Assembly: GCA_026874595.1 (NCBI GenBank)
Contig: CM049317.1
Span: 15,859,382 to 15,923,381, forward strand
DNA length: 64,000 bases
Direction of reading: 5' to 3'
Origin: Sipunculus nudus
Lineage: Eukaryota; Annelida; Sipuncula; Golfingiida; Sipunculidae
Numbering within the stretch: the first letter of the stretch is position 1; every line of letters starts with the position of its first letter. The notes under the pieces are model-generated. The model was not told the DNA's origin. It made no database searches and saw nothing but the letters and a program-made list of their open reading frames with translations. Positions 22,398 through 32,793 of the stretch are shown here, piece by piece. The position numbers and the translations under genes are program-made.

Positions 22398-23259
22398 GTA
22401 GGTACAACCATGGCAAGTTTTGATTTATGTTTCAGAAAGAAACTATTATAGAATATCTTACAATAATCAGTTTATACATTTTTATTTTTTTTTATCCCAT
22501 AGTCGATCTATCATAAGCAACGGTGTACCCATTAATTAACACAAGACACCTGTGACATCCGGGTTTTATTATGTACTAAAAATGGCAGCCCCCATGAGCG
22601 GATTCGAGAAAATGGCAGATGTAACCTGTCAGGGTTCGATGTGGTTTCGGAGAAACGACACGAAAGTCCTCCGAGGACAGCGGAAATATACGGAGAGAGC
22701 TTTGTGGTATCCGCGAAGTTTAGAGAGGAATAGTGCAAGCCCAAAATCATTTATAAAATCATTCTTTTGCTTTTCGACGATTAACATTACAAGAACATTT
22801 ATCGTTCACGATTTGCCGTTGAGGCTTCCGCAAAAATGAAAGTTAGGGTTTAATTCGCCAGGGCTGAACTTCGTGCATGCATATATCTATTCCGTGAATA
22901 TCACGAAATTTTAAACCTCGATAAAAATCAGGTTTTCCTGACCAGATGTGTGACCTTTGTCAGCTATCAATGTCATCGCAACGCCAATCGATTACTCATA
23001 TATCCTATACTCTCTGCTATATCGTGTGACATACCTGGCTAAAATACCCCATTTCAACTTGGTTCTGCACTCGATTTGAAGTTGTGTCAGGACCAGTTGT
23101 GTATATACCATTTAAACCAGGCCCAGTGTTCTTTCAAATGGTATATGCATTGATGAAATAAGCATATATTGCCTATCGGCATTTTGCTTTTATACTTAAA
23201 TTGTATGATACCTTTAGAGCATATATCATCGTGAATGATTCGCTTTGAAAAATAAAGCA

Positions 23260-23297
<38 letters not shown>

Positions 23298-24901
23298 AAA
23301 CTTAGCACCCAGTCAGACCAAACCCTCTTTTATGGTCTCACATAAAACCACATGGAAAATATCCCAGTACATCGTGTTTCACGTGTACTGGATGTGTAGG
23401 GATCTCCATTGATGGGTCATAGCACCGAGGAACCCCTGAAAGGCGCACTCGTATGCAAGTGAAACGCGATTACAGGACACAGATTTTTTTTCATATATGA
23501 TATAATAGTATAAACTCATTATAATAATATAACGATATGTTAATTATAATATAATTATATGAGAGTATGTGCAACTTAATCAATCAGGGTACCTGTCACC
23601 TCCGTGGACACTTCATGTCCTGATAAGTGAAAACTATGTACCTCACTAACACGACAATTATCGTGCTCGCGAAGATGTTCATGATTGGGCGCTTTTGCGA
23701 TACTTGTCGACCATCGCGAAGCGTGGGTTAGGCCTATTGTTTTCACCCAATCCTGTGTGTGTGCGTGCGCAAGATAATTGAAGAACGGTAAAACGGATGT
23801 ACCGCATGGGGACCTAGATTGTTGTCCGTTGCGTTTATGCACAAGGGCAGCAATATCACAATATCCAGGGGCGTTTTCGATTAAAACCGTTCCCAGGAAA
23901 AAACACAGGTTAATCGGGATTCTTGTAACTGTCATATGACAGTCACGAATCCCAATCTGTCCTCCTATACCCTACCCCCGATTCTCCCATTAATATTTTA
24001 TCCGTCTGTTTTAGTTTGGAGAATATAGTTCTGTAAAACAAATAATATGTAGTAATTTTTTGGGGGGTTTTCCAAGATGATCAGAAAATACTGAAATACT
24101 TTTTGTTATTTGCAAAACTATTACAGATATCGCTACCAAACGTACCACTGCACTCTTATTATTGTATATGGCATATCGTTTTAAAGAATTTAACTTTCCA
24201 GCTCAAATGGTTTATCTGGAAATGAAAGCTAACTGAAAAGTGCAACTTTGCAATAGTAATGTTGGGACCCAGATTTGGTAACAGCATTTTTAGCTAAGAG
24301 GTCAAGGTCTCTGGAACTTGGTCAATGTAATTGGCAAATAGTAAGGTACATCTTCGATAAAAATCAATGATGTCGGACAAGAAAAGTGACAGCATAAAAA
24401 CAAGAAGAAGAATAATAAAGAGAAAAACTAAAATGGAGAGGTAGAGATAATTAACACAACAGGGCGCCGCCTTTGAACACTATCTTTCGCGCAGGGTTTG
24501 AGTCCTCGGAATGGACGCTTTTTTAATTGCATATACAGTAGGACCTCCAATATTCGAATGGTTTTGGGAGCATAAAATTTGTTCGGATAATTGAGGTAAC
24601 GGATACGCGAAGTCAGACATTTTTCAAGAGGTATACTTCTAGAATCTTGATAGGTGTGTTTAGCACATCATTATCAACGTTCCTTTAATATGCTGATCTT
24701 GGAATACAGTAATGTTATCTCAACAGATCATTTTTAATCATCATTATTTTCCTCTAAAAAGCATAGAAGTATGTAATAGAGGAAAATTTCGGTTCCTTAC
24801 TTTCAATTTTGGAAAAACGAATGAAAAAAAGAGATATGGAAATTCGAGGTTCTGCTTTATTTCGAAGTATGGTAATGAAACTCGTTGATGTTTTTGACAA
24901 G
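22398..24901. other. Intron, dispersed repeats only
   Basis: (ATT)n at 23259-23297 follows AATAAAGCATTG, the look of a retroposon tail. CTGTGACATCCGGG at 22551 recurs at 26603. CAGTAGGACCTCCAATATTC at 24536 resembles a pogo/Tigger-type end. No gene recognised. Confidence 0.45.
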
Positions 24902-24997
24902 CATTTGAGCACGAGGCTGCCTGCTCCGAAGACTGCCATCCTCTTACCATGAAGGACTATCAACAACTTCTCGTCAATTCACTTGCTGAGACTCCGT
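24902..24997 (+). CDS. SVOP-like gene 2 exon: luminal/extracellular 7-8 loop
   Basis: 96 bp. CA completes GCA, then FEHEAACSEDCHPLTMKDYQ and QLLVNSLAETP. The Cys-rich stretch followed by x-x-D-Y-x-x-L-L-x-x-x-x-x-E-x-P aligns with the SVOP segment before helix 8 (EDYMDLLWTTLSEFPG). The acceptor TTTTTGACAAG has a short pyrimidine tract; phase on both sides supports it. Confidence 0.85.
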
Positions 24998-25978
24998 GTA
25001 AGTAAGGTCATACAAATACAATTACGATTCTATAGATTCGTCGGTACAATTTTTCGTGGATTATTTCTTTTAAGCTGAAGACCAGGTCCTTGTTTGTGAA
25101 AGAGTGAAAGAGTGAAAACATCGCCCATTAGTACCATATTTTTAGCCCGAAGATCATTTTTGTTTGTTTGTTTGACTAAAGCGATTTATTTCTTATGCTC
25201 TGTCAGGTTATATGTTTGTCAGACGAGTTCTAGCTGAACGCTGTCATATTGCAGTTTCATGTTTGACGGATCTCAGATGAACGCGCCTCATTTAGACGCT
25301 CTAATTATCAATATGATGTCCCATCATATATAGCAAACTGTCACTTGAACGAAACCTCTAGACTGAATTCTATTTTGATATAAGCATGAATACATTTTTC
25401 ATGAATACAATTTTTTTTTATTTATCTAGTAAATTTTATTAAGTTTGTTCGCTGAAATAATAATGAACCAATGACGGGGATGGCTAGAGTTATATGTTTT
25501 ATAATAAGTTACACCATATTTTTAATACAGTTTTCATTGATGATCAGTCTAAATAGGGATCCTATCAGAAATGATGATAAAAGTCAAGAGTTCGCTAGAT
25601 AGAACCCGCCCATCTGGTACGCCACCCTCTGTGTCGATAATTTTTTTTCGAGATATGATTATTTTTATGTAAAATTAATCAAGCCTTACCTTTCTTTACT
25701 CAAGCGAAAGAAGTTTGGGCTAAAATAAAATGGCTGCACATCAGTAGAGTACCTTATATGGATTACATATAGTGAATATGATAAAAGATATGAGAACAAA
25801 TATCTATTGTATCACGTCATTTCATTAGTTTGCAGCTTGACAGACAGACACACAGACAGACAGGCAACCTTGGCATTTGTAGAATCATAGAAACATTGTC
25901 TCCTTTCAAAGGTTATAATTGATAGGTAAAGTCCGGGAATGCATGAATGTACTATATTTTATGTCATTTTCCTCACAG

Positions 25979-26090
25979 CTGCATTGCTGTGTGTGGCCCT
26001 GATGGACTTAATCGGACGGAAACGGACTCAGATTCTTCTGTTCTTAATAACGGCCATCATATGTGTTCTGCTGAACCTCGTTTCCGACAG
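25979..26090 (+). CDS. SVOP-like gene 2 exon: helices 8-9 with second MFS motif
   Basis: 112 bp; completes a Ser codon, then ALLCVALMDLIGRKRTQILL and FLITAIICVLLNLVSD. The D-x-I-G-R-K-R-T loop is the C-terminal-half repeat of the major-facilitator signature. Acceptor TTTTCCTCACAG, donor GTAAGT. Confidence 0.93.
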
Positions 26091-28533
26091 GTAAGTGTGA
26101 CGTCTAACATAGTTGTAATATTCGGTTGTTAAATCACATTCGATGACTGAAAGATAAAAAACGACAGATGATCGATTATTATTCGATTATTTATGTATCG
26201 TCTATATTAACGTGAAAACTGCTGTGAGGAATTGTACCAAAATATTGAAATTCAATAAATTCAGTCCAACTGAAAGGTCATGATAATGGCCGGGTTGATA
26301 CGTTTACGTTTCACAAGATAGACTTTTATGCTGTTTGCTCTTTTGGGCCCCGTCTAAATTCTTATATCTCTGGCAGAATTATAATATTTAGTCGGGATAA
26401 TATGACTTGTTTGATGTGCATACATCATCGTTTAGTGATTGATTATGCAAAAATGCAACACATTTAATAGATTTTAAAAGAAAGCGACAGATCATCTGTA
26501 TAATCGATTAACTGGCATAACACTGGTATTACGGCCAAGTTTGTTGCCTGATGGGCATTTTGGTTCTAGCTTTATAGTCATAATTTCGACATGCCACCTG
26601 TGACATCCGGGGTTTTAATATGTACGAGAAGGGAGTCCTTGTTGGCAATGGGACATGTATCGGTAAATTTAAAAGCGCAGAAACGTTTTTTTTGGCCCAT
26701 GCCCGAAGCTAGTGGTACAGGCAAACCAACAAATCTATAACATGTTTAGAATTACACTGAATTGTCTACAAGAAAAATGGGAAATTATTCTTTAGTTACC
26801 ATAATTAGAAGTTTCTAGTTTTTTTATCACCCCGTCTTAGACATGACGTATTATTGTATGCGCATCGTCCGTCCGTCCGTCCGTCTGTCCATCCGTTACC
26901 TTTAACTAACTAATATATAGAGACGCTCCGCAGGTAAATATCGAGATTATCTTTGATGAACCATGAAACGTAGTGCACTCTGGTGGAAAATAAACTTAGC
27001 AGGATAAAAGATGGACTACCGATCATATTTTACCCGTGTTTTCAATTTTCATTCGCACTAAAATCGGCGTCTTTGATAAACAGGCAGAGAGGTCTTCTCG
27101 GTATTATATTATGTCCTGGCTTTTCACATTGGTGCTGTGCGAACATGCATCATAAGCCATGGTTGTAGAAATATTACTCAAAATACTTGGCAAAATAAAG
27201 TAAATGAACGCGACCGTTGCCAACAGAAGCAGTGTTCAGTACCATATTCGATGAGTGTTTATTTTTTATAGATGTAAAAAGTCGCTTGCAGTGTGAAAAC
27301 AGGGCTTTAAGGACCGTGTTCCATATGTATCACTTTATTTATCTTGATAGCTACCCAACCCCACAGCATTTACATAAGCACATGCGCAGTTTTGCTTCGG
27401 GCAGCGTTCACACCATGCTTGATCGAATAACTAATGCTTAACACGGTCTGATAATACGCTATGTGACGTGTTTATAGTGTGAAAACACCATTTGAGAGAT
27501 ATTTTGCGGTTGTTACAGATGTCTCTTTTATTGTATATGTATGTGCAGCGCTAGCATTGGCCGTTGCTATGGCGACATAGCCCTGCCCACGCGTAGGGTC
27601 TCACGTGTAAACAGCGGTCATGCTAGTCTGGGGCTTTCTCGCCTGGCCGAGCCGGGCCAGCCCACGTGTGAACCCTGATATGTAGAAATACGGCGATGTT
27701 GTTCTAGATGTTCCCTGTAACGCGTGAGTACTGTGTGTCTTGTTAGGTTCTTTGGTTTGTTCGGGAAATGGAAAATTATCGGTTTGAGGTGAGAAGTTAT
27801 AAATAGGGGGCTGTGTTTAAAGCCGAGAGGCAGAGGAGAGAAATATTCCAGCGGACACCGAAGCGTGTACGTCAGTTGTGGACCTTTTCGGATAAGTGCA
27901 GCAATTATAGAATTTCTTCTAAATTTGTGACGGATCTTATATAGTCTTTAGTTTGCTATCGGGATTATAACAAGAACTTCACTTTGGGATTACAACGGAT
28001 TGGTTTTGTGAATGAACTGGACTGTTATTCTCTGAGAAGATTTATGTGAACTGTTCATCTGGGTTGTACGTTATAAAGGACTTCTTGTATTAATTTTCTG
28101 TTTTACTGTTGTTATACTGTGTAATTATATTGATTCAGTGTATCGTAATGTTAGGATTGTTTTAAGAATAAATTATAATTATTTGTTAACAAAAACCTTT
28201 GACCTCTTTATTCATTCCCCTAGACATTTCACGCTGCCTAATGTTACAGAATCTGATTTTTTTTTAAATCTCCATCACAAAATTTATGTTCGTCACGACT
28301 GTGTGATCCGTTGATATTAGGTTCCGTAACACAGTATACAATTTAATCTTTTCCTGCATATAAAATTTCCATTTAAGTTAACGATTATTCATTAGAGTAT
28401 TGATTATATGTACTTTGTTAATAAATAAATACGAACAGAAACAACATACTTGCAAATACATTTATACAGGCTTTTTCAAAGATTGCGACTCCAAAAAAAA
28501 AATAATCAGGGGTTAACACGTTATTTGTTGCAG
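26091..28533. other. Intron containing a solo LTR
   Basis: Apart from the solo LTR at 27511-28331, the intron has a CCGTCCGT run at 26872-26892 and no gene. Confidence 0.5.
27511..28331 (+). mobile_element. Solo LTR, 821 bp, sense to gene 2
   Basis: Begins TGTTACAG and ends CCGTAACA (TG...CA termini). It contains a core promoter-like TATAAATAGGGGG at 27798-27810 and AATAAA at 28167-28172, the order expected for U3-R-U5. A second copy in inverse orientation is at 55038-55837. Flanking tetramers CGGT and CAGT could be a decayed 4-bp target duplication. No internal coding region or second LTR is present, so it is a solo LTR left by recombination. Superfamily (Ty3/gypsy, Pao, copia) not determinable. 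Confidence 0.82.
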
Positions 28534-28615
28534 ATCTATCAGGACTGGTTTACTTTTTATTTGTCGTGGAGCAATCGGCGGAGGAATTCAAGCAGCACAT
28601 GCTTATACGGCAGAG
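28534..28615 (+). CDS. SVOP-like gene 2 exon: helix 10
   Basis: 82 bp; completes an Arg codon, then SIRTGLLFICRGAIGGGIQA and AHAYTAE. The F-I-x-R-x-x-x-x-G-x-x-Q-A-A-x-x-Y-T-x-E pattern matches SVOP. Acceptor TTATTTGTTGCAG, donor GTGAGC. The exon starts 203 bases downstream of the solo LTR. Confidence 0.93.
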
Positions 28616-29169
28616 GTGAGCGTTGTCACAGATATTGTTCCAGCGTATGTCACATGAATATATAAATAAACGTATACGTATGTATACATAGACATATAAA
28701 TAAATATCCTTCCTCAAAGTCGAAAGATCAAACCATTGTCCCAGCATTCCCTGATTATAGGGTTCCGTCCGGAACATGTAATGTTACCATCTACCCTGAT
28801 GAACTGGAATCACATGATTTTTGTTAACCAATTGGGAATGGGCCAATGAAGAATCGATTACATTTTGGTGTCGGTTCGGTTAATGATCCGAATCCAAGAA
28901 GGACTGACAGGTATACTGACAAATGAGCAGTCACATATGCACTATTTAACATTGGAATATGGGCCAAACAAGTGAATGCAAACTCTAATTTGGGAACTTA
29001 TGCACCACTGAATCTGGGAATATGGACCATTAAGTGGATAAAACATAGGTAACGGAGTACTCCATATTAACGATTGCCCACATGGCGGAAGTCTGCATTC
29101 CTGAGAATGTATTTTTCTATTTTTATATACAATTTATCATAAGAATGAGCATTAAGATGGCATTCCATA

Positions 29170-29345
29170 TATCCGTATGCTGTACGTATGATGTATGTAT
29201 GATGTACGAATGGTGTACGTATGATGTATGTATGCTGTACGAATGCTGTATGTATGCTATACGTATGATGTATGTATGCTGTACGAATGCTGTACGTATG
29301 ATGTATGTATGCTGTACGAATGCTGTACGTATGCTGTACGTTCGA
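29170..29345. repeat. Degenerate GTATG(A/C)TGTA(C/T) minisatellite
   Basis: Successive 10-12 base words such as GTACGTATGATGTATGTATG and GCTGTACGAATGCTGTA. Both strands are open, producing apparent 93-100 residue Cys/Met/Tyr-rich ORFs that are artefacts of the repeat. Confidence 0.85.
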
Positions 29346-29600
29346 TCGCTTACGGTTGCGACCGAAAAGGCATACTCATTGTGACGGATAGATAACTTCC
29401 ACACTTTGACGTCAGTGATAGGGTATTATCTTAGCAGAATACATCTCTTCCCATGCAGCGCCATACTAACAGGCCCGATTTCATTGCATACGTACCGCAT
29501 TCGTATAAATGGAATCAAGTTAGTCATTTTCTAGCTGCAACGGCATACTTTCTGCATGCGCAAAAGTACTGCATACATGGAATGTAAGTTAAAGGCAGCA
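29340..29600 (+). repeat. Dispersed repeat, second copy at 40715-41015
   Basis: Shares ATCGCT(T/C)ACGGT, ACTTTG(A/T)CGTCAGT, GGCCCGATTT and TGCATACGTACCGCAT with 40715-41015, same strand and order. Confidence 0.65.
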
Positions 29601-30086
29601 CCACTGGGAAAACTCCCTAATTTATAATCAACCAAAAAGCCACTAACAAGTCATTTAAATTTATATGTCCTTCTTGATTAAAAATGAAATTTAAAATATT
29701 GTATTGAATCAAAATACATCCTTTCAGGTTTGAGACAGATAGAAACATGTAAGAGGTGAAACAGTCTTGAAATATTGTCGTATAGTTTAATATTAACCCA
29801 TTGAAAAGTGGGTTACTGTTAAAGGTTGCTTAAAATAGTGTAACATTAAAGAGTTAAAAAAAATGAAAATGTTAAAATATCATATGGAAATGAATAAAAA
29901 TAAAAAAAACCTATATATGCAGAAAGAACATTGTACCAGGTTTAGAATAATGTATACTCTATGGGTCTAATATGGGTTTAAAACCATGTTTGGACTGATT
30001 TTAGATTTTTTGGGGTCTTCTCGTGTTATTACCTTCATAAGAATGACGGAGATCGCTTCAAACCTGGTGTTTACTTGTCCTTGTAG

Positions 30087-30176
30087 GTGTATCCAGCTAC
30101 CATCCGGGCTGTTGGAACTGGATTTGGGTCAGCCATGTCAAGAATTGGTGCTATGGCAACCCCATTTATTGCGCAA
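30087..30176 (+). CDS. SVOP-like gene 2 exon: 10-11 loop and helix 11
   Basis: Thirty codons, phase 0-0. Encodes VYPATIRAVGTGFGSAMSRI and GAMATPFIAQ; E-V-Y-P-T-x-x-R-A-x-G-x-G and R-x-G-A-x-x-T-P-F-I-A-Q are hallmark residues of SVOP and organic-ion facilitators. Donor GTAAGA. Confidence 0.94.
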
Positions 30177-30809
30177 GTAAGACATTTTTTTTTTAATTTT
30201 TAGGATGACCATAAAACAGATATATCGCTTCTCTAACACGAATATCTCTGGCAAGATTTTGTCAATTTTATGGATGGGGATAGTTAATATTTGTAATTAT
30301 ACTAATATTATAATTTAATAATATTTGCATTTATATTAATTTTAAAAAGAATAAAATGCCTATCAGCTTTTAATTTGTCATATTATTTCAATCAAGATTT
30401 TATAATAACTAGTTCCCTTTGAATTAATTTAAAAGTAATAAAAATGATCATTTTCAATGGAATGTCGGAATGGAATGTCTATGATTTGATATTTGTAATA
30501 GTCTTAAAGAGCTTTGCTGAATGCACAGAACGGGTGGAACCACCTATTTCTTTATATTTTAGATATATTATTTAGATATGAATGGAATTTTTATATGCGT
30601 ATCACATATACGATCATCAGTTATCCAAAAGTTACAGCATAATGTAAACAGAAAAACAAATTATGCCTGTATTTTGATGCATACTGTGGACCGACTTCCT
30701 GAGGATAAAATATATCAATATAATGTATCCTGATGACAGAATATTATAGTTCAGTTCTTAGTTATTTTTTACTGTATACGCAATATATGTGCCACCTTTG
30801 TTTACATGT

Positions 30810-30856
<47 letters not shown>

Positions 30857-30860
<4 letters not shown>

Positions 30861-31257
30861 ACCGTACACACAAAAGCGTTCCTCCTGGCCTTGCTTGTGA
30901 AACTTGGTTTATTAGCAAAGCGGTAGAACGTTTGACTTGTGTGTCACAGGTTACGGGTTCGAACCCACATTCAGGCATGGTTTCTATTTTCACCCGTTAC
31001 AAATGGTGGCAGCGGTGGGATCCGGGGAGTTGGTGTCGTGTCATGATGTCCCATCCAGTTCACGTGTGTGACCCCCGGGTAGATTCCCACGTTCTGGGGA
31101 CAGAACGTTCTCGGAGAGGGGGTGAATGTAACCGGACACACAAAAGCGTTCCTACTGGCCTCGCTAGTGAAGCTTGCTTTATTACGTCTGACTTGTGTGT
31201 CACAGTTTACGGGTTCGAACCCATATTCGGGCCTGGTTTCTATTTTCATCCGTTACA
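30857..31257 (+). mobile_element. Miniature LTR retrotransposon (TRIM-like) with tRNA-like boxes in the LTR
   Basis: 5' LTR 30857-31001 (145 bp) and 3' LTR 31127-31257 (131 bp) are direct copies, each TGTAACCG...CCGTTACA. Two bases after the 5' LTR a primer-binding site TGGTGGCAGCGGTGGGAT (31004-31021) matches the 3' end of animal tRNA-Leu as I recall it. A polypurine tract CGGAGAGGGGGTGAA (31112-31126) touches the 3' LTR. The internal part is only 125 bp and codes for nothing. The element sits in a (TA)n run, so its TATAT flanks cannot prove a target duplication. Each LTR has a B-box GGTTCGAACCC; the 5' one also has an A-box TAGCAAAGCGG. Confidence 0.85.
30913..30966 (+). promoter_or_regulatory. 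Pol III-type A and B boxes inside the 5' LTR
   Basis: A-box-like TAGCAAAGCGG (30913-30923) and B-box GGTTCGAACCC (30956-30966), 32 bases apart as in tRNA genes. D and anticodon stems do not pair properly, so it is a promoter relic or functional internal promoter, not a tRNA. The 3' LTR keeps the B box (31212-31222) but has lost about 14 bases including the A box. Confidence 0.6.
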
Positions 31258-31844
31258 TATATATATATAACAGTGGTCTGTCTGTGAGTCTGCATTTGGG
31301 CCCACTTTCTGATCAATTTCGTTTATTGAAGAGCGAATACCTCAGCGAAACCAGGTTGTTGCACATGACGGTTTATTTATACAGTGCGGGTGCAGTATAT
31401 ACAGGGTACTTGACTCTGGAACTGAACATAAGAATTATCTGTAGACGAACTGCCTACACGCAGAGTCAGCGCTGGTCTCTTTATAGAAACAAATTTAACA
31501 AGAAATATACGTAGTTAATAATATGAATATACATATAGGCACTAACGACTAGTGTGTCACTAAATACTTTATCGACGGTTGAATACTTCATATTTGAAAT
31601 CTTTATGAACAAGTAATTCCAATAGTAATTCCTTCAATTAAAATACTTCGTTTCTGAACATTTACAGAAGCATCATAAACATTCGTATATAATATTTCTT
31701 AGAATAGTAAGGACTACTTCTTAAATAATAAATTGACCTTTCGTCTTTAACTTATGACTTCGAAAGATATTCTGAAAAAGGCCTACCTGAACATAAGAAA
31801 TATGTGTAGACGAACTAGTGTAGTCGCTCATGTAGCAAAATCCC

Positions 31845-31985
31845 AATGCCGGAGGAATTGAATGCCCAAATTGAGATAGCACTTGTTTTCACTTCATTTA
31901 GGTGTAAGCTGATGGAAAAAGTTAGGTATCAAATTTTATCAACCCCCTAACCCCCAAAAATCCAAGATGGCCGCCATCATAATAA
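31845..31985. repeat. Left member of an inverted repeat pair (partner 37565-37705)
   Basis: GAGGAATTGAATGCCCAAAT and, further in, CCAAAAATCCAAGATGGCCG CC. The partner reads, inverted, GGCGGCCATCTTGGATTTTA and ATTTGGGCATCAAATTCC. The ACTGCCTACACG(C/G)AGAGTCA word, by contrast, is in direct orientation at 31449 and 37722. Confidence 0.6.
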
Positions 31986-32324
31986 AAAAGTCTAGATATT
32001 GCTTTGATATTGTAACTATCGCATCAACTGAGTAATATTCGATCGATTGATAAGATTTTGAATATGTACTGGTAATACCAACTACTCCAGGAGCTGTCCA
32101 AAGGTTAGGGAGGGTATTCAAGGTCAAGGTCAAACTGGTTTACCAACCTTCGACCTAAGGAATAACATTAGACATCTTGGGTACAACGCTGTCATATATT
32201 ATGTAATATGGTTTTCAAATAGTCAACAGTATTAATAATTGTCTCGGCAGAATAATATATCATAGGGACGATATTGAAATACATCACATTAAGATACATA
32301 TGACATATGGTTTTCAAATGGACC

Positions 32325-32793
32325 TTAAAGGTGCCTATTCACCTACCTTTTTGAAAGAGATTTTTGTGATTTCTGGCTTCTCTTCGTGTGTATTAATGAT
32401 CTAAAGGTAATTCTGTTTTTTTTTGAAAATTCTAATTATACCTCCGTAAAGAATGTATGATATTGTTGATCAATACCATGTTTGTAAACAGAGCAATGTT
32501 GACAAACGGGGAAAATGTAACCTAACATGGTATGTGGCGTATATGCAGTAGCACAAAAGGTTATTTGTTGCAAAAAGTCATTTGCAAAACTATCCCCTAT
32601 CCGACTTGCTGTCCGATGCCATGTTGAATTTGTTTTATTTTGGCGGGTCCCCACATATTTTAAACACGTTGATATAAACAAAACAAGCAGCCTGTGTGCG
32701 TGATATCAACGTTTTCTGTCTATTTTGATTATTAAATCTCAATGGGATAACCTTTAGTTTATAAATGTCAGAAAGGTGATTGGACCCATTTAA
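32325..32793 (+). mobile_element. TTAA-flanked MITE, about 465 bp
   Basis: Left end TTAA|AGGTGCCTATTCACC, right end GGTGATTGGACCCAT|TTAA, imperfect inverted repeats of ~25 bases. The interior contains TTTGTAAACAGAG, CGTTGATATAAACAAAACAA and GCAGCCTGTGTGCG. The same family, inverted and split by another element, spans 59444-61927. TTAA duplication recalls piggyBac-type insertion but the termini are not diagnostic. Confidence 0.75.

Larger units (their letters stand above)
28616..30086. other. Intron with minisatellite and dispersed repeat
   Basis: 28850-29060 resembles 46480-46600 (GATCCG..., AATGTGCAGTCA-type words). The array at 29170-29345 and the repeat at 29340-29600 follow. Nothing else recognised. 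Confidence 0.45.

Noticed and set aside
29082-29404. Facing ORFs of 93-100 residues rich in Cys, Met, Tyr
   Set aside because: Produced by the GTATGATGTA minisatellite on both strands.
30815-31270. 154-residue ORF starting in the TA run
   Set aside because: Runs through the LTR and internal region of the mini retroelement; mixture of repeat translations.
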